This document shows, piece by piece, positions 1 to 7,451 of a stretch of DNA of 64,000 nt. The notes under the pieces are model-generated. The model did not search any database, had not been told where the DNA came from, and saw nothing but the letters and a program-made list of their open reading frames with translations. Each line of letters opens with the position of its first letter. Position 1 is the stretch's first letter. The DNA is from JARRNE01 sp963824085 (GTDB lineage Bacteria > Pseudomonadota > Gammaproteobacteria > Chromatiales > Chromatiaceae): positions 643,447 to 707,446 of the forward strand of contig CAWGNT010000015.1 of NCBI GenBank assembly GCA_963824085.1, in the 5' to 3' direction. Position numbers and translations under genes: made by a program.

Positions 1-1
1 C

Positions 2-1174
2 ATGCCGCGGCTCTATTACACCCTCATCTTGCTGCTGGAGACCACCACGATCGGAATCTTCTGCGCCCTGGACACCGTGCTCTTCTTCCTGTTCTGGGAG
101 CTCAGCCTGATCCCGATCTACTTCCTGGTGGGCCTGTGGGGGGTCGGTCCGAACCGCCGCTATGCCGCGGTCAAGTACACCCTGTTCATGCTGGTCGGGG
201 GCGTGCCGCTGCTCTTCGCCTTCCTGGTGATGGCCCTCAACCATGCGGACTTCGCCGCCGTCTCTATTCCTGCGGGACTCGCCTTCGACTACCGGACCCT
301 CCTACAAACACCTCTCCCCACCGACATGGAGAGAACGGTCTTCTTCCTGCTGCTGCTCGGCTTCGCCACCAAGACACCGATCGTCCCGCTCCACACCTGG
401 CTGCCGGCGGTGGCCGCGGACGGGCCTGTCGCCGTGTCAGCCGTAATGACCGGTCTCAAGCTCGGGGCCTATGGGCTGATCCGGTTCGTGGTACCTCTGG
501 CACCCGATGCGGCGCGCGAATTCCATTGGTTGCTGGCCGCCGTAGGGGTGGTCGGCATCCTTTACGGGGCGCTGGCGGCGCTCGCCCAAACGAACCTCCG
601 GCGCATGCTGGCCTTCTCCAGCGTGAGCCACGTCGGCCTGGTGGTGCTCGGCATTGCATCACTCAACCTTCAGGGCATCCAAGGGGCCGTGCTGCAGCTC
701 CTGAATTTCACCGTCGTCTCCGGGGGGCTCTTCCTGGTCGCAGGCTTCCTGCATCACCGCACCGGGACCACCGAATCGGTGAGTCTGGGCGGGGCGGCCC
801 GCTCCATGCCGATGCTGGCGACCTTCTTCCTCCTGCTCGGACTCGCCGCGATCGGGGTCCCGGGCACCAACGGCTTCCCCGCCGAGCTGCTGCTCATCCT
901 GAGCGCACTCGGAACCCACACCGGTGCGGGGCTCGCTGCCATCGTCGGGCTGGTCCTGGGATCCGCGTATTTCCTTGGTATCTACCGTCGGACCTTTCTC
1001 GGCCCGGTGACCAGCCCGGTGGTGGCGAACGCGCAGGACCTCCGCCGCCGGGAGCTCACCATTGCGGCGGTGTTCATGCTCGTGGTACTCGCGATCGGAC
1101 TCTATCCGCAGTTTGTGCTTGACCTCATCCGAACCGCGAGCGAAGGGTGGGTCGCCCGGATTCCTGCGCCTTGA
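2..1174 (+). CDS. NuoM-like proton-translocating subunit of a complex I-type oxidoreductase (5' end probably cut by the window)
   Basis: This is an integral membrane protein of the NuoM/MrpD antiporter-like family, which pumps protons in respiratory complex I or related quinone-linked complexes. The 390 visible residues hold about ten hydrophobic helices. Family residues are visible: the glutamate in FFLFWELSLIPIY (near residue 33) and the lysine in the segment FATKTPIVPLHTWLP (about residues 121-135). NuoM is usually about 500 residues, so roughly the first 100 are missing and the ATG at base 2 is probably internal. No nuoN follows; the next gene is convergent and unrelated. The protein may therefore belong to a stand-alone NuoM-like complex or be the last gene of an operon lying to the left. 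The family call is firm; the exact complex is unknown. Confidence 0.85.
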   Translation: MPRLYYTLILLLETTTIGIFCALDTVLFFLFWELSLIPIYFLVGLWGVGPNRRYAAVKYTLFMLVGGVPLLFAFLVMALNHADFAAVSIPAGLAFDYRTLLQTPLPTDMERTVFFLLLLGFATKTPIVPLHTWLPAVAADGPVAVSAVMTGLKLGAYGLIRFVVPLAPDAAREFHWLLAAVGVVGILYGALAALAQTNLRRMLAFSSVSHVGLVVLGIASLNLQGIQGAVLQLLNFTVVSGGLFLVAGFLHHRTGTTESVSLGGAARSMPMLATFFLLLGLAAIGVPGTNGFPAELLLILSALGTHTGAGLAAIVGLVLGSAYFLGIYRRTFLGPVTSPVVANAQDLRRRELTIAAVFMLVVLAIGLYPQFVLDLIRTASEGWVARIPAP

Positions 1175-1191
1175 CTTCCCGGTGATGCGGG

Positions 1192-1926
1192 CTAGTTCAA
1201 CGCGCTGCGGAGCGCAACGAGCCAGTTGCTGCTCCCAAAAAGCCTCTTCTCCAGGGCGGCCACGGGAAGACCCTGCCCCCGCCACGCCCTCATCACGGGC
1301 TCGAACGTAGGCGCCGCGTAGACTAGAGCGATCACCGCGGCGAGCATAAGCGCCGAGGCCCAGGGTGCGGCCATGCTGAAGGGCTTCAGCGCGGTCCCGA
1401 ATGAGCGCTTCACCCGATTGCCCAGGAGCTCGACGCTCGCCAGCTCGTCAAGGCAAAGATGCGTGAGGTAGCCCAAGGTTACGAAGATGCCCCCGACCCA
1501 GGACTCCCAGGCGGACAGCCCGAGCAAGTGATGGGCGGCATTTGCCGTCGCCAGTCCCGCGAAGACGGCGGCAAGCCAGGAATGCCAGACGCCCCGGTGT
1601 ACCGTGCAGCGAGCGAAGACCTCGAACACGCCATAGCGCACGAGGAGAAAGATCGTGCCCCAGATGAGGGCGAGCTCCAGCACGGGAAAGCGGCCAACCA
1701 GCGCAAAGCTCACGAGAAAAGCGAGGACGATCCCCAGGAGCGTGAAAAAGCCGCGGACGGGGGCCGAGCTGTCGGAGTCGATGTCGGGCAGCAAGCTGCC
1801 GGCGACCCCGAGGAAGAACCAGGTCTGGGTCTCGCCGGGACCCGCGAGCCCCGCCGAATAAGCGCCCAGGGCGACGGCGCTGCTGACCAGGGCACCGCCG
1901 TAGAGATGCGTGGTGAAGCTCGCCAT
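1192..1926 (-). CDS. YdjM-like membrane-bound metal-dependent hydrolase
   Basis: The product has 244 residues and resembles the YdjM/DUF457 family of inner-membrane, putatively metal-dependent hydrolases. The family's histidine/aspartate motifs are in order: FTTHLYGG near the N-terminus, LLPDIDSD at about residues 46-53, HRGVWHSW in the middle, and a later HLCLDE. Several hydrophobic helices separate these motifs. The gene converges on the NuoM-like gene with only 17 bases between the stops. Enzymatic activity is poorly characterised in this family, so only a membrane hydrolase-like role can be supported. Confidence 0.8.
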   Translation of the reverse strand: MASFTTHLYGGALVSSAVALGAYSAGLAGPGETQTWFFLGVAGSLLPDIDSDSSAPVRGFFTLLGIVLAFLVSFALVGRFPVLELALIWGTIFLLVRYGVFEVFARCTVHRGVWHSWLAAVFAGLATANAAHHLLGLSAWESWVGGIFVTLGYLTHLCLDELASVELLGNRVKRSFGTALKPFSMAAPWASALMLAAVIALVYAAPTFEPVMRAWRGQGLPVAALEKRLFGSSNWLVALRSALN

Positions 1927-2090
1927 CTAGCGTGAAACGCCCCCGCGCAGACATCGACTCTGGCCCCAAGCATAGCCGATCTGCGCGTCCAGCGCAGGTT
2001 TAGCCGCACATCCTGGCTCCGGTCTGTTCGATTCTCAGCGCGCGGGACCTCGGAGCGGCAACCCGTCCTCGAGCAGCAAGCGGATGTTGG

Positions 2091-2516
2091 CTAGCTCTTG
2101 AGAACGACGACGTTGACACCGTCATCGGGGCCTAGATCGAACGTGCTGGCACCCAGTCGGGCGACGCTTCCAATCGTTTCTGCGACAAAGGCAGGGCTGG
2201 CCGCAGCATTGACGACCAAGCCGTTCCCCTGCCCATCCGCAACAACCAGGGTCGCGGCGTCCGGCCTCGTGATCGCGATGTCCGCCGAGGGCGAGAGGAC
2301 ATTGATGTCCGCGTTGTGGAACCGGATCTTCAAGGTCGAGGGGTCCGAGTTGGCCTCCACGAACGCGTCGGCGGCGCTTACGGCACCTTCCTTGGCTTTT
2401 CTCGCCAGCACCGTCGCGGTCGCCTTCGCCTTGGCCGCCATCTCGCGCGCCCCGTCGCTCTCGGCCGCCTCTCGGATCGCCGCAACCGCCTTGTCCAGTT
2501 GATCTCTCCAGCTCAT
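2091..2516 (-). CDS. Hypothetical protein, amphipathic N-terminal helix plus beta-rich C-terminus
   Basis: I do not recognise this 141-residue protein. Residues 1-55 are rich in Ala, Lys and Glu and look like one long amphipathic helix. Residues 58-141 alternate hydrophobic and polar residues (IRFHNADINVLSP and following), as in a small beta-sandwich. No signal peptide or membrane segment is visible. It is transcribed alone, between the YdjM-like gene and purE. Codon use matches its neighbours, which supports a real gene. Confidence 0.6.
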   Translation of the reverse strand: MSWRDQLDKAVAAIREAAESDGAREMAAKAKATATVLARKAKEGAVSAADAFVEANSDPSTLKIRFHNADINVLSPSADIAITRPDAATLVVADGQGNGLVVNAAASPAFVAETIGSVARLGASTFDLGPDDGVNVVVLKS

Positions 2517-2700
2517 GATGTCTTCTCCTTCCGTTGTTCTCTGACATGCTCGGGAGCACCGTTCTTCAGCCTAAGAGACCGACAATAGGGAGAACGGTTC
2601 AAACGTACACAGGGGGCAACACCAAGACTTGGCAGCAGGAAAGCCGTGGGCGGGTAAGGTAATCGACCCGGTGTTTAGCCGGATCGCGCAGGACAACATT

Positions 2701-3201
2701 TCACGGGTTGCTCCCCCCCTGCATGCGGGTCGCCTTCTCCAGCACCATGGACTCCAAGTCCCGCTTGTACTGTACGACCCGCTCTCGCACCGAAAGGTCG
2801 GTCGCCCCCAAAATCTGCGCGGCGAGTATGCCCGCGTTCCTACCTCCATTGATGGCCACCGAGGCGACCGGTACCCCTGCGGGCATCTGGACGATGGATA
2901 AGAGCGAGTCCTGGCCGGAGAGGGCCGAGGTTTTGACCGGAACCCCGATCACGGGCAGCGGCGTAAGCGATGCGGCCATACCCGGAAGATGGGCCGCACC
3001 GCCGGCGCCGGCGATGATGACCTGCAGCCCCCGCTCAACCGCCGCCTGCGCGTACTCGTAGAGCCGCTTCGGCGTGCGGTGTGCCGAGACGATTGTCATC
3101 TCCCAGGGCACACCAAGCTCCGAGAGGATATCGGCCGCTTCCTGCATGACGGGCAGATCCGAATCACTGCCCATGATGATACCGACCTGCGCCTGGGTCA
3201 T
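2701..3201 (-). CDS. purE: N5-carboxyaminoimidazole ribonucleotide mutase
   Basis: Class I PurE converts N5-CAIR to CAIR in de novo purine synthesis. The 166 residues match the usual length. Visible motifs are GSDSDLPVM at the N-terminus, SAHRTP with the catalytic histidine, and the glycine-rich GAGGAAHLPGM loop. Its start overlaps the purK coding region end by four bases, with purK upstream on the same strand, so the two enzymes are probably translationally coupled. PurK makes the unstable N5-CAIR that PurE uses. The two-protein form is typical of proteobacteria. Confidence 0.97.
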   Translation of the reverse strand: MTQAQVGIIMGSDSDLPVMQEAADILSELGVPWEMTIVSAHRTPKRLYEYAQAAVERGLQVIIAGAGGAAHLPGMAASLTPLPVIGVPVKTSALSGQDSLLSIVQMPAGVPVASVAINGGRNAGILAAQILGATDLSVRERVVQYKRDLESMVLEKATRMQGGSNP

Positions 3202-4355
3202 GGATGATCCTCCCCCGTAATCTCCATCAGCTCGCGCACCCGCTCCGCCTTTCCGCGGGCGGCCTCGATGTCTCCATCGAGCACGGTGACGTGCCCCATC
3301 TTACGGAAGGGCTGGGTTGCGGCCTTGCCGTAAATGTGAACGCACACCCCGGGGATGGCCAGCGCCGCCGCCATGCCCCTGATGACCGGGCGCCCATGAT
3401 GTCCGGGGGCACCCAGCAGATTGATCATGGCCGCCGGCGATAGGAGGTCAGTCGCCCCAAGCGGCAGGCCGAGAACCGCCCGCAGGTGCTGCTCGAACTG
3501 ATCCGTCACGCAGGCCTCGATGGTGTAGTGGCCGGAGTTGTGCGTACGCGGCGCGACCTCGTTGACCAGCAGCTCGCCGTCGGCCGTCAGAAACATCTCC
3601 ACGCCGAACACGCCCACTGCTCCTAGGGCCCGCGCGGTACGGACGGCAAGCGCCTGGGCAGCCGCCGTCGTCGCCGCCGAGATGTCCGCAGGCGCCAGCA
3701 GCATGTCGAGAACGTTCTCGCCCGGGCGAAAGATCATCTCCACGACCGGGTAACAGCGGCAGTCTCCGTCGAGACCGCGAGCCACAAGCACCGCGATCTC
3801 CTTCCGGGCCACGACGAACCGCTCCACCAGAGAGGGCAACGGCAGGTGGCTCCCGTAGTCCGACTCCGTCCGCATCACCGAGACCCCGCGCCCGTCGTAG
3901 CCCCCGCGCCTCGCCTTCTGTACCAGGGGATAACCGAAGGCAGCAAAGGCCTCCGGACTTGGGAATGGCACCTCGACGAATTCCGCTGTCGGAATTCCGG
4001 CATCGCGGAGCAGCGTCTTCTGCCGCAGCTTGTCCTGAACGACTGCCAGCACGTCCGGCACGGGATGGATGCGGCGCCCCTCCTGCGCGAGCTCGATGAG
4101 GGTCTCGGTGTCGATGTCCTCGATGTCGAAAGTGGTCACAGTGCACGACTCGACCAGCTCCCTCAGCTTCGCCGGGTCGTGATAGTCGCCCACGATCTGG
4201 TGGCCCGAGACCTGGCCCGCCGGCGAGCCCGGCGTGGGATCGAGCACGGCGCAGGTGCAGCCGAGCCGTTTTGCGGCCTTGACCATCATGCGGCCGAGCT
4301 GGCCGCCACCGATGATTCCGATGCGGGCAACCGGGAAAGGAAAAACGTCTGCCAT
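3198..4355 (-). CDS. purK: N5-carboxyaminoimidazole ribonucleotide synthase
   Basis: PurK is the ATP-grasp enzyme that carboxylates AIR with bicarbonate and ATP to give N5-CAIR. The 385 residues start after a short lead with IGIIGGGQLGRMM, the N-terminal dinucleotide-like fold of the family. The ATP-grasp core follows, with KARRGGYDGRG (about residue 155) and a metal-binding stretch ending in NEVAPRTHNSGHYT (about residues 262-275). It is the upstream gene of the purKE pair and overlaps purE by four bases. The ATG at 4355 gives the standard family N-terminus. The 128 bases upstream, before the decayed island, would have to hold the promoter. Confidence 0.97.
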   Translation of the reverse strand: MADVFPFPVARIGIIGGGQLGRMMVKAAKRLGCTCAVLDPTPGSPAGQVSGHQIVGDYHDPAKLRELVESCTVTTFDIEDIDTETLIELAQEGRRIHPVPDVLAVVQDKLRQKTLLRDAGIPTAEFVEVPFPSPEAFAAFGYPLVQKARRGGYDGRGVSVMRTESDYGSHLPLPSLVERFVVARKEIAVLVARGLDGDCRCYPVVEMIFRPGENVLDMLLAPADISAATTAAAQALAVRTARALGAVGVFGVEMFLTADGELLVNEVAPRTHNSGHYTIEACVTDQFEQHLRAVLGLPLGATDLLSPAAMINLLGAPGHHGRPVIRGMAAALAIPGVCVHIYGKAATQPFRKMGHVTVLDGDIEAARGKAERVRELMEITGEDHP

Positions 4356-4483
4356 GACTCCGGCCTAATGCGCGAGAAGAGGTTCGGTCAAACAGAAGAA
4401 GCAGTTGAACTGCCAATGGTGACAATATTGTCGTGTAGCTCGCGATGCTACCAGAAGACCCGTACCTCTGCGGCCGAGGCGTC

Positions 4484-4780
4484 TTAGTGTGCGGGCGACA
4501 CCCCCAGCAGCTCAGCTAAACGGCGCGCTGTGATGATCCGCACGACTTCGATCTTGCCAAGAGCTAGCAGGTCGCGCTTGTCGCCCACCACCAGGTAGTC
4601 TGCCGCGCCGGCAATCGCTGTGGCGAGTATAGGGTTGTCACCCGGATCCGGAGACAGTTCTACGCTCGGTAATGCCTGCAAGCACGGTTGCGTGGCGTCG
4701 CAGTCCATTCGACAGGGTGCCGACCTCAGCCGGCGTAAGGTACTTGCGAATCCGCGCGTACCGAGAAACCCGCCGAAGCC
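4484..4780 (-). pseudogene. PIN-domain toxin relic (C-terminal part only)
   Basis: The minus strand encodes the C-terminal two thirds of a PIN-domain ribonuclease, split over two frames. One frame reads RRVSRYARIRKYLTPAEVGT and then RRHATVL; the other continues LPSVELSPDPGDNPILATAI, then AADYLVVGDKRDLL and the terminal ARRLAELLGVSPAH. The acidic DPGDN and VGDK positions are typical of the third and fourth PIN active-site acids. The N-terminus with the first catalytic aspartate is absent. At 4780/4781 the sequence switches directly to the DEAH box of a helicase. A deletion therefore fused two unrelated genes, and a frameshift has also occurred. Not functional. Confidence 0.7.
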
Positions 4781-5105
4781 GGTGCGCCTCGTCGATGACC
4801 AGGTAGAAGCGATCCGGGATCGCGTGGAGGTGTTCGTGAAGGTCGCCCAGATCGGCCAGGACCGCCCGTCCTCCTGCCGGGTCAGGCGCTTGTCCGTCCC
4901 GAGCTTCTGCACGTTGATGAAGTGGATGGTGCCCGGCTCCAGCTGCTCCCGGTCGAAGCCCGCGTCGATGGTCACCAGCCGGTGCACGCCGATCCGCTCC
5001 GAGACCTGGTTGATTCGGCGCCGTGTCTGCTCGTTCAGCTCCGGCATGTCCGAGACCCACAGAACCACCGCCCCCCGGTGGGCCTGGAAACCGACGGCGC
5101 CGCGC
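4781..5105 (-). pseudogene. Internal fragment of a DEAH-type restriction/defence helicase
   Basis: About 108 codons of a superfamily 2 helicase remain on the minus strand. One frame gives VVLWVSDMPELNEQTRRRI, a segment with IHFINVQKLGTDKRLTRQ, and WPIWATFTNT. After a frameshift near 4830 the other frame gives IPDRFYLVIDEAHR, the Walker B/DEAH box. Both ends are cut: the 5' side joins a different small gene near 5105 and the 3' side joins the PIN relic at 4780. This is the size and style of the N-terminal helicase domain of type III Res-like enzymes. It cannot be functional. Confidence 0.65.
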
Positions 5106-5237
5106 CTTCTTTCGCAGGTCGTCGTAAGACTTCGTCGCATCGCGCGGCTCTACCTCGTTCCCATGTATCACCCAGTCGGCGATGAGGAACATCTCGACCA
5201 GCGCCTGGTACTCCTTATTCGTGAAATTGATCTTCAT
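5106..5237 (-). pseudogene. N-terminal fragment of a small unknown protein
   Basis: From an ATG at 5237 the minus strand encodes MKINFTNKEYQALVEMF, then IADWVIHGNEVEPRD and SYDDLRKK, a coherent protein start of about 43 residues. It then loses sense where the helicase fragment begins in another frame. I do not recognise the function. It resembles short proteins that sit beside restriction genes, but that is memory-level inference. It lies just downstream of the C-terminal remnant at 5297-5430, so it probably belonged to the same lost operon. Confidence 0.5.
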
Positions 5238-5296
5238 ATCTGTTGCTTCCCGTGGGCGCAGATGTGCCCACACCGCGCTGACCTCGCGCCCTGCAC

Positions 5297-5430
5297 CTAC
5301 CGTGTCAGCTCACCGCTGAACGCGGCGTAGTTGTTGGCGACGATAAACTCGACATCCGTCCCGAGCGCCTCGAAGTGGGCCTTTCCGCAGTCGATCTTCA
5401 CCGACGCTGCAGTTGCGCCTTCGGGCCCTT
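5297..5430 (-). pseudogene. C-terminal remnant, probably of a type III restriction (Res-like) subunit
   Basis: The minus strand reads EGATAASVKIDCGKAHFEAL and then TDVEFIVANNYAAFSGELTR before a stop. The KIDCGKAHFEAL stretch looks like the last beta strand and helix of Res-type restriction or helicase subunits. The upstream part of that gene is gone, replaced by the BrnTA operon on the opposite strand, which begins immediately beyond the fragment. The identification rests on recall of family C-termini, without an alignment, so it is moderate at best. Confidence 0.4.
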
Positions 5431-5440
5431 GGCCCAGAAA

Positions 5441-5466
5441 AAAGTATGGCGATATCACCATACTTT
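5441..5466. promoter_or_regulatory. Palindrome upstream of brnT, likely BrnA operator
   Basis: AAAGTATGGC-GATATC-ACCATACTTT is a 26-bp palindrome in which 12 of 13 base pairs match; only 5450/5457 is mismatched. It ends 15 bases before the brnT start codon. BrnA antitoxins are known ribbon-helix-helix autorepressors, so an operator role is a strong inference. Confidence 0.6.
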
Positions 5467-5481
5467 GCCTATGATCGTCCC

Positions 5482-5772
5482 ATGACCGAACCGAGCTTCG
5501 AGTGGGACGACGCGAAAAACCTCGCAAATCAGCGCAAACACGGTGTCTCCTTCTTCGAGGCTCAATTTGCCTTTCTCGATCGCCAACGCATTATCGCCGA
5601 AGATCACGGGCACGGCCTCAAGGAACAGCGCTATTACTGCTTCGGCTTGAACGAGGAAGGCTCCGGCATCCTCACGGTCCGGTTCACATATCGCGATGGC
5701 CGCATTCGAATCTTTGGTGCAGGGTACTGGCGCAAAGGTAGACAGATCTATGAGCAAGCCAATTCAGTATAG
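5482..5772 (+). CDS. brnT: BrnT-family toxin (RNase-type)
   Basis: BrnT is a small RelE-like ribonuclease toxin neutralised by BrnA. From the ATG at 5482 the product has 96 residues, the family size. Recognisable segments are FEWDDAKNLANQRKHGVSF at the N-terminus, the central ED and RYYCFG strands, and the C-terminal VRFTYRDGRIRIFGAGYWRKGRQIYEQ, given here as a description of the conserved end. The longer upstream frame (from 5413) would read through the operator palindrome and lacks family similarity, so it was not used. brnT overlaps brnA by 23 bases. The pair is intact although surrounded by broken genes. Confidence 0.88.
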   Translation: MTEPSFEWDDAKNLANQRKHGVSFFEAQFAFLDRQRIIAEDHGHGLKEQRYYCFGLNEEGSGILTVRFTYRDGRIRIFGAGYWRKGRQIYEQANSV

Positions 5773-5992
5773 CGATGAGCCTATCGGGGAAATCCGGCTC
5801 GTGCCGGATTTCTTGCCCTCTCCCGAGCAGTTGGTGCTTCGCAGCAGGCAAACCAAGGTCACGATCTCACTCAGTACGGAGAGTGTCGAGTTCTTCAAAC
5901 AGGTCGCAAAGAAACACCATCTGCAGTATCAGAAGATGATCCGCCAACTTCTCGATGACTATGTCGCCCAGCAGAAAGGTGCAAACAAGTAA
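5750..5992 (+). CDS. brnA: BrnA-family antitoxin
   Basis: BrnA binds and inhibits BrnT and represses its own operon. The 80-residue product starts MSKPIQYSDEP at 5750, inside the end of brnT. It has an N-terminal toxin-binding tail and a C-terminal ribbon-helix-helix segment: KVTISLSTESVEFFKQVAKK, with the helix YQKMIRQLLDDYVAQQ after it. The 23-base overlap suggests translational coupling. The upstream palindrome at 5441-5466 is its likely DNA target. Confidence 0.85.
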   Translation: MSKPIQYSDEPIGEIRLVPDFLPSPEQLVLRSRQTKVTISLSTESVEFFKQVAKKHHLQYQKMIRQLLDDYVAQQKGANK

Positions 5993-6070
5993 TTGTGCCG
6001 TGAAGCGCTATTCCGCTTTTCTTTGCAACCGCCCAGTCGCGCCGACCCGGCCAAGGTTTAGCGCCTGCGG

Positions 6071-6307
6071 CTAAAGGCTCTTCACGTCGTCGATGCCCGC
6101 CTGACGCAGGATCTGGACCGTGTTGGTCTTGACCACGTCGTTTGGGAAGCCGGCGTCCTGCTCCGCATTCAAACCCGCGAAACCCCGCAACTCGATCTCG
6201 GTAACAACGGAAATCGCGAAACAACCGGCGGGTAGCGGCGCTGCGAGCAGGCCCTTTTGCAGGTAGATGACGACGTTGGTATCGAGGACGAAATCGTATC
6301 CCGTCAT
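6071..6307 (-). pseudogene. Truncated VapC/FitB-type PIN toxin with a foreign C-terminal tail
   Basis: The frame begins MTGYDFVLDTNVVIYLQKG, which carries the first catalytic PIN aspartate, and continues through ISVVTEIELRGFAGL, with the conserved glutamate, to about residue 52. It then switches to AGFPNDVVKTNTVQILRQAG and DDVKSL and stops. The tail does not fit a PIN domain and lacks the later catalytic acids. It resembles the extreme C-terminus of type III Mod methyltransferases (from memory), consistent with a deletion fusing the two. The product is 78 residues where about 130 are expected. The start overlaps the antitoxin stop by four bases (ATGA). Confidence 0.6.
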
Positions 6308-6543
6308 TTCTGGTCCCACTCGGCGCGCTGCGCTTGTTGCCAAGCCACTGGATCGTCAATGGGCCAATCGATCTGGTTTGCGAAAGCCATCAGGCGCGCG
6401 GATTGGTCGCCTGTACCCGTTGCTTTATCTTCGGTTTCCGGTAACAGCACAATGATGCGTGCTCTATGGCCAAAGGCGGGCCGGAAAACCTCGGGAAGCT
6501 TCCCGTCCGCGGGGATGTCGGTTTCGAGCTCTATGGCGCGCAT
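6304..6543 (-). CDS. Small antitoxin-like protein upstream of the PIN relic
   Basis: This 79-residue acidic protein begins MRAIELETDIPADGKLPE and continues with an ARIIVLLPE strand and a tryptophan-rich acidic tail (IDWPIDDPVAWQQ). The short N-terminal AbrB/Phd-like segment with an acidic toxin-binding tail is typical of antitoxins paired with VapC-like PIN proteins. It overlaps the truncated PIN gene by four bases in the antitoxin-toxin order. The frame is intact, but its partner toxin is broken, so it is probably an orphan antitoxin. Confidence 0.6.
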   Translation of the reverse strand: MRAIELETDIPADGKLPEVFRPAFGHRARIIVLLPETEDKATGTGDQSARLMAFANQIDWPIDDPVAWQQAQRAEWDQK

Positions 6544-7043
6544 TGATTCGTCCTCAAACGAGGTGAAGTGAAAGTCAGTCGTAGATTAGCCACTGGAACC
6601 CGTGTCTCCAAGATCAGAGGAGCCGCGCAGCCTCGCGCAGCCGCCGCTCCAGTTGCTTGATCTGGCTGTTCAACTCCACCTGCCGGTTGAACTGGGTCTC
6701 TTTCCTGATCTAGGCCTTGAGGCCCTGGATACGCGCGTCCAGTGCACGGCAGGCGGCCAGGCTCTCCCGCCGCCGGCTACGCAGCGCGGGGTGTGTCTCC
6801 AGCCGGTAGGTGCCGCTCAACTGCGCGCAGGCCAGGGCGACGAGGCGGTCGGCCAGGGCGGAGTAGAGAGCGTAGAAGTGGATATGCGGCAGGTCGGCGA
6901 AGCGAAGGCTCGCGAGGAATGCCTGCTGCACCGGGGGCGGGTCGGCCAGGTCGATCCAGTCCGTCGCCAGAAAGTCGTCGGCGAAGATGGCGCCCTTCTC
7001 GGCCTGACTGAACCTCTTCTTCGCTATGCTCAGAAGACAGTTA

Positions 7044-7129
7044 TGAGTTGAGAGTTGAGAGTGCGGAGCTCGGGGACTGCTGCTGGTCCTTCTTCAACTC
7101 TCAACCCCCCATTCTTAACTCTCAACTCA
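7044..7129. mobile_element. 86-nt mini-element bounded by inverted GTTGAGA heptads, inserted in the DUF4391 gene
   Basis: The left edge is TGAGTTGAGAGTTGAGAG (7044-7061). The right edge contains TTCAACTCTCAAC (7093-7105) and TTAACTCTCAACTCA (7115-7129), that is, the same 7-mer in opposite orientation. The DUF4391 reading frame is coherent on both sides and incoherent inside, so this looks like an insertion. It has no coding capacity. The same heptads flank the four-helix-bundle gene 300 bases away. Confidence 0.5.
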
Positions 7130-7414
7130 AGTATCACTGGATAAGGTATTGCCCGATGCACTATCTCGGCGAGGCGCTTCGCGCGTTTCGGCGATGTCAG
7201 ATCCGCCTGGAGCACGGCGATCTACAGATACTCCCGCTCCGCGTCCTGGTAGGGCTGGATCGGGATGGTGCTCGGCTTGAGGGTGTAGGCCCAGGTGACA
7301 GAATCCAGGTCGTCGCGCAGGGCCTTCCGGTCCGTGACGCCCAAGGCGGCGTTCTCCTCGAACAGCTTCTTGAAGACCCGCTTGCCGAGCTTGCAGCTCT
7401 CGGGAAAGGCGAAA

Positions 7415-7446
7415 GAGTTGAGAATGGAGAGTTGAGAGGGGTGAGT
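7415..7446. repeat. Tandem GTTGAGA-type heptads, left side of the four-helix-bundle module
   Basis: The stretch contains AGAGTTGAGAATGGAGAGTT followed by GAGAGGGGTGAGTT. Spaced GTTGAGA/GAGAGTT units lie within the first codons of the DUF4391 gene and directly beyond the stop of the four-helix-bundle frame. Together with 7829-7858 they bracket that gene. Confidence 0.55.
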
Positions 7447-7451
7447 TGTCG

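Noticed and set aside
2..1174. Part of a full nuo operon.
   Set aside because: No nuoN follows and the next gene is convergent, so only a NuoM-like subunit of unknown complex can be claimed.
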